Origin: Gammaproteobacteria bacterium
GTDB lineage: Bacteria; Pseudomonadota; Gammaproteobacteria; Pseudomonadales; Azotimanducaceae
Length of the DNA: 6,484 bases
NCBI GenBank assembly: GCA_002690405.1
Contig: NZEI01000115.1
Span: forward strand, 12,598-19,081
Direction of reading: 5' to 3'
The notes beneath the pieces were generated by a model. It was not told where the DNA came from and did not search any database. It was given only the letters and a program-made list of their open reading frames with translations. Shown here piece by piece: positions 1 to 6,041 of the stretch. Each line of letters starts with the position of its first letter. The stretch's first letter is position 1. The position numbers were made by a program, and so were the translations under genes.

Positions 1-170
1 ACCACACGATAGCCATTAGCTAGAAGCTCGTCCTGCACCGAATCCATGGACGCGGCGGATCGTGCGAGTCCGTGCAACAACACAACACACTGCGAATTTT
101 CGGGCTGTGCCGGCACTACCGGAGACCAGAGCACTCCGCTACAAAGCAGAATCGCCGCTATTTTGCGCAT
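1..170 (-). CDS. Secreted alpha/beta-hydrolase (lipase/esterase-like), N-terminal part, cut by window edge
   Basis: Reading the minus strand from the ATG at 170-168 gives 56 complete codons before the window ends, with no stop. Residues 1-21 look like a signal peptide: Met-Arg-Lys, a hydrophobic stretch (about 5-19), then a V-P-A cleavage site before Gln22. After it comes CVVLLHGLARS (28-38), the beta-strand plus HGL oxyanion-hole motif of the alpha/beta-hydrolase fold, followed by a helix and the start of a second strand (GYRVV). This order is typical of exported or periplasmic hydrolases and lipase-like proteins. The start is well fixed, because an in-frame TAG lies 12 bases upstream (182-180). 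The catalytic serine and histidine would lie outside the window, so substrate and activity cannot be judged. The gene is divergent from gltA. The fold is fairly sure; the exact function is unknown. Confidence 0.75.
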   Translation of the reverse strand, partial: MRKIAAILLCSGVLWSPVVPAQPENSQCVVLLHGLARSAASMDSVQDELLANGYRV

Positions 171-398
171 AAACTTGGCCTAAATTCGTTCATTCGCGTT
201 TGTCAAACTGGAAAACCATCGCACTTTCGTCAATGATACTTGCTCACTGATGACTACTGTGGGGTCTAACTTACCGGATCCCGAGCGCCAATTGCCCAAA
301 AAATAACGATAAGTGGCACAGGCAAGTAGAGCGCACATCGGTGGAAATTGAGGACACAAGCGCATAACGCTCAACTGGGAGGACGTAGGACTTTAACC
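171..398. other. Divergent intergenic region between the hydrolase gene and gltA
   Basis: These 228 bases lie between two divergent genes and must hold both 5' control regions. I see no tRNA, strong hairpin or convincing -35/-10 pair. A weak candidate for gltA is TTGCTC near 240 with TCTAAC 19 bases on, but the spacing is poor. A 64-codon minus-strand frame crosses the region and ends at TAG 182-180; it has no recognisable family and I do not call it. A short AGCG/CGCT inverted repeat (359-371) lies just before the gltA ribosome site. Confidence 0.5.
387..390 (+). promoter_or_regulatory. Ribosome binding site that fixes the gltA start
   Basis: AGGA lies 8 bases before the ATG at 399. A second purine-rich run, GGGAGGA, lies at 377-383 but is 15 bases away. 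The AGGA spacing favours 399 over the in-frame TTG at 348, which would add 17 residues unlike any known citrate synthase N-terminus. Confidence 0.6.
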
Positions 399-1685
399 AT
401 GACTGATCAAGCCACGAAACACGCAAAGCTCACCATAGACGGAGTTAGCGACCCCATCGAATTACCCATTTATTCTGGTTCCGTAGGTCCGGACGTGATC
501 GATGTCGGCAAACTGACCTCTCAGGGCTACTTCACCTATGATCCGGGGTTTGTGTCGACCGCATCCTGTGACTCAGAAATCACCTATATCGACGGCGACA
601 ACGGTGTGCTCTTGCACCGCGGCTACCCCATCGAGCAACTGGCAGAGAAATCAGACTATCTAGAGCTGTGCTATCTATTATTGAATGGCGAGCTGCCAAA
701 TTCCGCGGAAAGCGCTGACTTTGTCGACACCATCAAACACCACACCATGGTGAACGAGCAATTGCGCAGCTTCTTCAAAGGATTCAGCCCCAACGCGCAC
801 CCCATGGCTATTTTATGCGGCGTGGTTGGTGCATTGTCTGCGTTCTACCACGACTCAACAGATATTGATAACGCGGAGCATCGCAAAATAACCGCGCATC
901 GCCTGATCGCCAAAATGCCCACCTTGGCTGCTATGAGCTATAAGCACGCCCAGGGTCAGCCATTCATCTACCCGCGCAATGATCTAGGTTACGCCGAGAA
1001 CTTCCTGCACATGATGTTTGCAACACCCTGTGAGGATTATCAGGTCAGCCCGACCATCGCCAAAGCTATGGACCGCATTTTCTTACTGCACGCAGACCAT
1101 GAGCAAAACGCCTCAACTTCGACTGTGCGTCTGGCTGGCTCCACTGGCGCCAACCCGTTTGCCAGCATCGCAGCAGGGATTGCAGCGTTATGGGGACCTT
1201 CCCATGGCGGCGCCAACGAGGCTGTACTGAACATGCTCGACGAAATCGGCAGCGTCGACAACATTCCGGAATACATTAAAAAAGCGAAAGATAAAAACGA
1301 CCCCTTCCGCATCATGGGCTTTGGCCACCGTGTCTATAAAAACTACGACCCGCGCGCCAAGGTTATGCAGCAGACCTGCCACGAAGTGCTCGAAGAGCTG
1401 GGGGTTGAGGACAATCCAGTTCTAGCTATGGCCCGGGAACTCGAGCGCATTGCTCTGGAAGATGAGTACTTTGTAGAAAAGCGCCTGTACCCGAATGTGG
1501 ATTTCTACTCAGGCATCATCCTCAAAGCCATTGGTATTCCGGTAGAGATGTTCACCGTGATCTTTGCGACCGGCAGAACCCCAGGTTGGATAGCGCACTG
1601 GAATGAAATGATCAGTGGGCCTTATAAGATCGGCCGTCCGCGCCAGCTCTACAAAGGCTATACCAAGCGCGATTATCCGAACTAG
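399..1685 (+). CDS. gltA: Citrate synthase (type II, hexameric)
   Basis: Encodes a 428-residue cytoplasmic enzyme that condenses acetyl-CoA with oxaloacetate to citrate, the entry step of the TCA cycle. The length matches the roughly 427-residue Gram-negative type II enzymes. The three catalytic residues are visible: His269 in WGPSHGGANEA, His310 in GFGHRVYKNYDPRA, and Asp368 in NVDFYSG, equivalent to His264, His305 and Asp362 of E. coli. The N-terminal beta-rich part (about 1-45) and the segment around YIDGDNGVLLHRGYPIEQLA are also typical. Type II enzymes are known to be inhibited by NADH; I infer this here from the class, not from checked residues. The start at 399 is chosen on its Shine-Dalgarno site and on the usual N-terminus (MTDQ, then K-L-x-I-D-G). 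The gene stands alone and ends in a strong hairpin terminator 17 bases after the stop. Confidence 0.98.
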   Translation: MTDQATKHAKLTIDGVSDPIELPIYSGSVGPDVIDVGKLTSQGYFTYDPGFVSTASCDSEITYIDGDNGVLLHRGYPIEQLAEKSDYLELCYLLLNGELPNSAESADFVDTIKHHTMVNEQLRSFFKGFSPNAHPMAILCGVVGALSAFYHDSTDIDNAEHRKITAHRLIAKMPTLAAMSYKHAQGQPFIYPRNDLGYAENFLHMMFATPCEDYQVSPTIAKAMDRIFLLHADHEQNASTSTVRLAGSTGANPFASIAAGIAALWGPSHGGANEAVLNMLDEIGSVDNIPEYIKKAKDKNDPFRIMGFGHRVYKNYDPRAKVMQQTCHEVLEELGVEDNPVLAMARELERIALEDEYFVEKRLYPNVDFYSGIILKAIGIPVEMFTVIFATGRTPGWIAHWNEMISGPYKIGRPRQLYKGYTKRDYPN

Positions 1686-1702
1686 AAACGTTCGGCATTG
1701 CC

Positions 1703-1731
1703 AAAAAAAGGCGCCTTAGGCGCCTTTTTTT
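1703..1731. terminator. Bidirectional rho-independent terminator between convergent genes
   Basis: Seven A (1703-1709), GGCGCC (1710-1715), loop TTA (1716-1718), GGCGCC (1719-1724) and seven T (1725-1731) form a perfect 13-bp inverted repeat. It has a GC core and a T tract on both strands, so it can end gltA from the left and the dehydrogenase gene from the right. The outer sequences ATTGCC (1697-1702) and GGCAAT (1735-1740) also pair, after a three-base bulge on one side, and the last of these bases belongs to the dehydrogenase stop codon. Confidence 0.93.
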
Positions 1732-1739
1732 ATGGGCAA

Positions 1740-2627
1740 TTAACTCAACCGGCGCAAAAGACTGGACGTATCCCAGCGACCACCGCCCATACTCTGCACA
1801 TCCGCGTAAAACTGATCCACCAACGCGGTCATAGGTAAGCGCGCATTAAGTTCGCGGCCGGTGTCCAAAGCAATGCCCAAGTCCTTACGCATCCAGTCCA
1901 CAGCAAAGCCAAAATCGTAGGTATCTTGTGCCATTGTCGCTGCGCGATTATTCATCTGCCAAGATTGGGCTGCGCCTTGGGAGATCACATCAACCACCGC
2001 ATCTACATCAAGGCCTGCCGCCTGAGCAAAATGCACACCCTCTGCAAGCCCCTGCAGCACCCCGGCGATGCAGATTTGATTCACCATCTTAGTTAACTGC
2101 CCGGCGCCGACTGGACCCATTAACGCGGTTTTTTTGGCATAAACATCCAGCAATGGACGAATCTTCTGATAATCGCCGTCGCTACCACCCAACATGACCG
2201 TCAAAGCGCCATTCTCGGCTCCCGCCTGACCGCCTGACACCGGTGCATCGAGAAAACTAACTCCTGCGCCGGTGCACGCGCTCGCTAATTCCACAGCGAG
2301 CTGTTGCGATGCCGTGGTGTGATCCACCAAAACGGTGCCAGGACTCATACCCGCCAGCGCCCCATCCTCTCCGAGGGCAACGCTGCGGACATCGTCGTCG
2401 TTACCAACACACATAAGCACCACATCTGCCGCTTCTGCAGCCTGCCGGGGCGTGGCAGCCGTCGCGCAGACGCCATGGTCCTTATGCTCTTCTAGCCACT
2501 GTTGCGCCTTCGCTCCGGTGCGGTTATAGACCGTTACGTTAGCCCCTTGTTTTGCTAAGTGCCCAGCCATTGGATAGCCCATGACCCCAAGACCGATAAA
2601 GGCGACTCGACCTAGCTCGTTGCTCAT
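1740..2627 (-). CDS. NAD(P)-dependent beta-hydroxyacid dehydrogenase (3-hydroxyisobutyrate dehydrogenase/tartronate semialdehyde reductase family)
   Basis: Encodes 295 residues, the usual family length, and should act in the cytoplasm, oxidising a beta-hydroxyacid or reducing the matching semialdehyde. The N-terminal Rossmann domain begins with FIGLGVMG (GxGxxG at 12-17), and NRT (35-37) lies at the end of the second strand. The family signature DAPVSGG is at 127-133, the catalytic lysine is Lys180 in GQLTKMVNQ, and the helical C-terminal domain carries the conserved RKDLGIALD (247-255). Arg36 in place of an acidic residue hints at NADP(H), a family rule and not proof. The start at 2627 puts the Rossmann strand close to the N-terminus; an upstream in-frame start would add 23 unrelated residues. 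The purine run AAAGGG about 11 bases upstream is a modest ribosome site. The gene converges on gltA and is divergent from selA. The substrate cannot be told from sequence, so no symbol is given. Confidence 0.9.
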   Translation of the reverse strand: MSNELGRVAFIGLGVMGYPMAGHLAKQGANVTVYNRTGAKAQQWLEEHKDHGVCATAATPRQAAEAADVVLMCVGNDDDVRSVALGEDGALAGMSPGTVLVDHTTASQQLAVELASACTGAGVSFLDAPVSGGQAGAENGALTVMLGGSDGDYQKIRPLLDVYAKKTALMGPVGAGQLTKMVNQICIAGVLQGLAEGVHFAQAAGLDVDAVVDVISQGAAQSWQMNNRAATMAQDTYDFGFAVDWMRKDLGIALDTGRELNARLPMTALVDQFYADVQSMGGGRWDTSSLLRRLS

Positions 2628-2694
2628 GGTTGTTTTACCCTTTGTGCTTTGATTACAGCCATCTTCGCAATCCTGTATCCAGATTGCGAGATGC

Positions 2695-2720
2695 AACCGC
2701 CCCGCTGTGGGTTTTTATTT
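2695..2720 (+). promoter_or_regulatory. Possible weak hairpin with T-rich tail in the selA leader
   Basis: AACCGC (2695-2700) can pair with GTGGGTT (2707-2713) around a CCCGCT loop, using one G-T wobble and one bulged G. A T-rich run (TTTATTT) follows to 2720. The shape resembles a weak attenuator or terminator in the selA 5' leader. The stem is short and imperfect, so this may be chance. I could not place a convincing promoter in this 114-bp divergent gap. Confidence 0.2.
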
Positions 2721-2741
2721 GAGCGAATACTAGAACTGACT

Positions 2742-4091
2742 ATGCCCGAATTACGCGACTTACCGGCCATCGAGACTCTATTGCACGCTGACGAACTGCA
2801 GGCGTCCATTGCCGGCCATGGCTTACAAACCGTCAAAGCCATCTTGCGTGATCTGCAGACACAAATGCGCGCCACCAAGGTAGTGCCGGAATGGGCAGAT
2901 CAACCTAGCGGCTACGCCCAAGCAGTGGCTGAATCTCTCAGTCACTCAGATTACACCCCAGTATTTAATCTCAGCGGCACCATCATCCATACCAATCTCG
3001 GCCGCGCAGTGTTGAGCGAACAGCTGTGGCGCGGGATCGAGCCACTGATTACGCGCCCGATGAATCTGGAGTACGACCTTAGCGCTGGCAAACGCGGCAA
3101 GCGCGATACCGTAGTAGAGGCGCGCTTGTGCCGCATTATCGGCTGCGAAGCAGCAACCGTGGTGAATAACTGCGCTGCAGCATTAATGCTGGTACTGAAC
3201 ACTCTGGCTTTGGACAAAAAAGTGCCCGTCTCCCGCGGCGAACTGGTGGAAATCGGCGGTAGTTTCCGCCTACCGGAACTGATGAGCCGCGCTGGCTGCG
3301 AACTGATGGAGGTTGGCACCACTAATCGCACCCGACTCAGCGATTTCGCCAACGTCGTTGACGAAGCAGCAATGCTGTTGAAAGTTCATCCCAGCAACTA
3401 CCACATTGAAGGATTTACCGAATCAGTCGCCGCTCACGAGTTATCCCAGTTAGCTCAGGCGCACAATTTGTCTAGCTGCGTAGACCTCGGCAGCGGCACC
3501 CTTGTGGACCTAACACGGTTTGGCCTGCCCGCCGAGCCAACACCCCAACAAGTGCTTGCCGAGGGTGCTGACCTTGTAACTTTTAGCGGCGATAAACTGC
3601 TAGGTGGCGTGCAAGCGGGAATCATTGTCGGAAATAAAGAGCTTATTGAGCGCATTCGCAAAAACCCCATGAAGCGCGCATTGCGTGCAGACAAAATAAC
3701 CCTCGCGGTACTCGAGGCTACCTTAAAGCTGTACGAAGACCCTGATACTTTGAGCGAAAACATTCCGATCCTGAAAATTATGACCCGCTCCGTGACCGAG
3801 CTTGAAGGCACGGCACAGCGGTTAAAGACTGCACTACCCGCCTCCTACACCTGCAGCATAGAGACCACACAGGCACAGATCGGCAGCGGCGCCCTGCCAG
3901 ATAAAACCATACCCAGCCTGGCACTGAAGTTGAGTCACGCCTCCTTCACCGCCAAGGACATCGGCGAGCAACTGCGCGCCCTACCGATCCCCGTAGTCGG
4001 TCGCATCAAGGACGATAGCGTTTGGCTCGATCTGCGTTGCGCCGAACCGGCTGATGAGCTGATGCAGCAATTGTCACTACTGCCGGCATGA
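2742..4091 (+). CDS. selA: L-seryl-tRNA(Sec) selenium transferase (selenocysteine synthase)
   Basis: Encodes 449 residues, close to the 450-465 usual for SelA. This PLP enzyme works in the cytoplasm as a large ring-shaped oligomer and converts Ser-tRNA(Sec) to Sec-tRNA(Sec) using selenophosphate from SelD. Hallmarks in order: LPAIETLL near the N-terminus, LSGTIIHTNLGRA (77-89), VVNNCAAA, SRGELVEIGGSFRLPELM, EVGTTNRT, VDLGSGTLVDL, the PLP lysine Lys285 in FSGDKLLGG, MKRALRADK (310-318, with Arg312 and Arg315 that bind the selenium donor in studied SelA), and the C-terminal PVVGRIKDDSVWLDLRC. Start: 2742 gives six residues before LPAIE, close to E. coli SelA. In-frame starts at 2691 and 2649 would add 17 or 31 residues with no family match. 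The ribosome site at 2742 is poor, so the start is probable, not certain. The stop overlaps the selB start (ATGA). Confidence 0.97.
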   Translation: MPELRDLPAIETLLHADELQASIAGHGLQTVKAILRDLQTQMRATKVVPEWADQPSGYAQAVAESLSHSDYTPVFNLSGTIIHTNLGRAVLSEQLWRGIEPLITRPMNLEYDLSAGKRGKRDTVVEARLCRIIGCEAATVVNNCAAALMLVLNTLALDKKVPVSRGELVEIGGSFRLPELMSRAGCELMEVGTTNRTRLSDFANVVDEAAMLLKVHPSNYHIEGFTESVAAHELSQLAQAHNLSSCVDLGSGTLVDLTRFGLPAEPTPQQVLAEGADLVTFSGDKLLGGVQAGIIVGNKELIERIRKNPMKRALRADKITLAVLEATLKLYEDPDTLSENIPILKIMTRSVTELEGTAQRLKTALPASYTCSIETTQAQIGSGALPDKTIPSLALKLSHASFTAKDIGEQLRALPIPVVGRIKDDSVWLDLRCAEPADELMQQLSLLPA

Positions 4092-5926
4092 TCGTCACGC
4101 TGGCTGGCCATGTAGACCACGGCAAGACGTCGTTAGTGCGCGCGCTAAGCGGCGTCAATACCGACCGTTTGGCCGAGGAGCAACAACGCGGGCTGACCAT
4201 AGACTTAGGCTTTGCCTATATCGATGGCGGACAGATCGGCTTTGTCGACGTCCCAGGCCACCAGAAATTTATCCACAACATGGTTGCCGGCGTTGCTGCC
4301 AATCAATACGCCATGTTGGTGATCGCGGCCGATGACGGACCTATGCCCCAAAGCCGCGAGCATTTGGAGATTTTGCGCTTAACAGGCATTGCTGCCGGCT
4401 GCGTAGTCATTACTAAAAGCGATCGCGTAACCGCCGAGCGTCTGCGTACATGCGAAGAGGAAGCCCACAACTTAGTGCAGCAATCGTTTTTACAGGCGCG
4501 CCCAGTTTTTGTGACATCGACTGAAGATTCCGTAACCTTTACACCACTGTTAGAACACTTGCGCGCACAAGCTCAACAGCATGCAAACACACAACGGCAC
4601 CAGCCGTTCAGACTTGCCGTAGACCGCAGCTTTAATGTTAAAGGCGCTGGTCTGGTGATTACCGGCACCGCCCACAGCGGATCCGTAACCACCGATGAGC
4701 ATTTATTCCATTATCCGTCCGGGCAGTCGGTGCGGGTGCGCGGCATTCGCACCCAAGATCAGGAGGCGAGTACAGCAGGCAGCGGCGAGCGTTGCGCGCT
4801 CAACATCGCTGGTATGGAATTGGCTAATATCCAACGCGGCGACTGGCTCAGTGCAACACCACCGGCTCGCTATCGCGCTCTTAGTGTCGAGTTGCACGTT
4901 AGCAAAGACTTTCCGCGCGCAGTCAAACACTGGACCCCAGTGCATGTGTACCATGCAACCCACCACTGTCAGGGCCGACTGGCATTGGCCCCCGGCCAAC
5001 GACTCGAGCCAGGGCAAACCGCCCAGATCGATCTTGTTCTTGACGAGTCTATCTATTGCCACCGAGACGACCGATTGATTTTGCGCGACCACGGCCTCGA
5101 CACGACCCTAGGTGGGGGCTCAGTGATCTATGCAGAAACCATAGCGCCGCGGCGGCGCCAAGGCGTTAGACGTCAGCAACACATAGCCGCCTATGCCCTA
5201 AAAACCCCCAAAGACTGTTTAGCAGCATTGCTGCAAGCGGGCATTACCGACCTGCAGCTATTTCGTGACTTTTGGCATCTCGCGGACGCTGACTACACCA
5301 ACCTCGTGAATGAATTCGTTCTTCATTACAGTGGTGATTTTGCGCTGAGTGACGAACATTGGCTCAAGCACAAAGCCGCGCTACTAGAACAATTTACAGC
5401 TTCACCGGATGAAGCGCTGCGTGAGAACCAGTTGCTTGACACCATACCCAGCGCTTTCCGCCAAGCACTACTGAATGAACTGGTGCAGGACAAGACGCTC
5501 ACCCATACCGGTGGTGAATACAAACTGTTAGGGCAGGCGCTGAAGCTGCCTGACCATCTGGTTAAACTTTGGGAACTGCTAGAGCCAGCCCTTGCGCACA
5601 ACCAAGCGCCCAGTACCGGGGATCTAGCGAAGCGTTTCAATATCGCCCAGAACAATCTCGAGCGCGGGATGAATGAACTGGTTAAAACAGGCCTGCTCAT
5701 TCACGTGGCGAATCATCGTTACTACTTGCCAAACCAACTCAAAGACGTCGCAAAAATTGTTAAACGTATGGCCGCGACTGAGCCATTAACTGTACGAGGC
5801 TTTCGTGATGAAACCGGCATAGGTCGTAATGTCGCCATCGAAGTTTTAGAGTATTTTGACAGCAAGGGATTTACCCGCCGACAGGGCAACGATCGGATTA
5901 TTTTGAACCCAACTATTTTCGACTAA
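4088..5926 (+). CDS. selB: Selenocysteine-specific translation elongation factor SelB
   Basis: Encodes 612 residues, matching the 614 of E. coli SelB. It is a GTPase that carries Sec-tRNA(Sec) to the ribosome and binds the SECIS hairpin beside an in-frame UGA. The EF-Tu-like part shows G1 GHVDHGKT (7-14), the G2 threonine Thr37 in RGLTIDLGF, G3 DVPGH (54-58) and G4 TKSD (109-112). Beta-barrel domains II and III follow (about 175-350; SFNVKGAGLVITGT starts domain II). The C-terminal part, about 370-612, fits the four winged-helix repeats. The last one keeps FRDETGIGR (572-580), LEYFD (587-591) and GFTRRQGND (594-602), almost as in E. coli, where this domain grips the SECIS RNA. The start ATG at 4088 overlaps the selA stop by four bases and has no clear ribosome site of its own, which suggests translation coupled to selA. 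The gene appears complete. Confidence 0.97.
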   Translation: MIVTLAGHVDHGKTSLVRALSGVNTDRLAEEQQRGLTIDLGFAYIDGGQIGFVDVPGHQKFIHNMVAGVAANQYAMLVIAADDGPMPQSREHLEILRLTGIAAGCVVITKSDRVTAERLRTCEEEAHNLVQQSFLQARPVFVTSTEDSVTFTPLLEHLRAQAQQHANTQRHQPFRLAVDRSFNVKGAGLVITGTAHSGSVTTDEHLFHYPSGQSVRVRGIRTQDQEASTAGSGERCALNIAGMELANIQRGDWLSATPPARYRALSVELHVSKDFPRAVKHWTPVHVYHATHHCQGRLALAPGQRLEPGQTAQIDLVLDESIYCHRDDRLILRDHGLDTTLGGGSVIYAETIAPRRRQGVRRQQHIAAYALKTPKDCLAALLQAGITDLQLFRDFWHLADADYTNLVNEFVLHYSGDFALSDEHWLKHKAALLEQFTASPDEALRENQLLDTIPSAFRQALLNELVQDKTLTHTGGEYKLLGQALKLPDHLVKLWELLEPALAHNQAPSTGDLAKRFNIAQNNLERGMNELVKTGLLIHVANHRYYLPNQLKDVAKIVKRMAATEPLTVRGFRDETGIGRNVAIEVLEYFDSKGFTRRQGNDRIILNPTIFD

Positions 5927-5953
5927 AAAAGAACATAGCTCCGGCGCAGATTT

Positions 5954-5960
5954 AGGGGAG
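5954..5960 (+). promoter_or_regulatory. Shine-Dalgarno-like run before a possible leader peptide
   Basis: AGGGGAG lies 28 bases after the selB stop. It sits 3 bases before a GTG (5964) and 12 bases before an ATG (5973) of the same frame. Neither spacing is ideal, but it is the best ribosome-site match in this gap and has no other gene to serve. Confidence 0.35.
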
Positions 5961-5972
5961 AACGTGCCAGCG

Positions 5973-6041
5973 ATGAAAGAGCGAGATAACAAACAGCTAA
6001 TTGCGCAAGATTGCCCAGTTCATCTAGGGCATTCGCTGTGA
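5973..6041 (+). CDS. Possible 22-residue leader peptide overlapping the transporter start
   Basis: ATG at 5973 opens a 22-codon frame ending at TGA 6039-6041; the peptide begins MKERDNKQ and ends HLGHSL. A GTG at 5964 would make it 25 residues. It is hydrophilic, with no signal peptide or recognisable family. Two things lift it above chance. A purine-rich run (5954-5960) stands in front of it, and its stop overlaps the transporter start in a four-base GTGA, the arrangement used for translational coupling (compare ATGA between selA and selB). A frame this short can arise randomly, so the call is tentative. If real, its likely job is to control translation of the next gene and not to act as a protein. 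Confidence 0.25.
   Translation: MKERDNKQLIAQDCPVHLGHSL
6012..6031 (+). promoter_or_regulatory. Small hairpin holding the transporter ribosome binding site
   Basis: TGCCC (6012-6016) pairs with GGGCA (6027-6031) around a 10-base loop. The right arm contains most of the AGGG (6026-6029) that lies 8 bases before the GTG start at 6038, so folding could mask the ribosome site. Five base pairs is a modest stem; any regulatory effect is inference. Confidence 0.3.

Noticed and set aside
180..374. 64-codon minus-strand frame just upstream of the hydrolase gene, in the same frame
   Set aside because: It is separated from the hydrolase by a stop codon, shows no recognisable domain, and crosses the region expected to hold control sites; nothing supports expression.
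348..398. Longer citrate synthase starting at the TTG at 348
   Set aside because: The extra 17 residues have no family counterpart, and the ATG at 399 has a well-spaced AGGA site and the normal N-terminus.
3455..3811. 118-codon minus-strand frame inside selA, and similar frames inside selB and gltA
   Set aside because: They lie antisense to strongly conserved genes, are low-complexity serine/arginine-rich translations, and show no family features.
5938..5960. Possible terminator or hairpin just after selB
   Set aside because: Only a CTCC/GGAG pairing of about four bases is available and there is no T tract, so it is not a credible terminator; selB transcription may continue into the transporter gene.
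5927..6037. tRNA(Sec) gene (selC) after selB
   Set aside because: No acceptor stem, long variable arm, UCA anticodon context or TTCGA-type T loop could be found; the other gaps also lack them.
6039..6041. TGA at the end of the small leader frame read as selenocysteine, suggested by the nearby selAB
   Set aside because: Reading on gives only nine more residues before a stop, in a frame that conflicts with the transporter, with no selenoprotein motif and no obvious SECIS hairpin.
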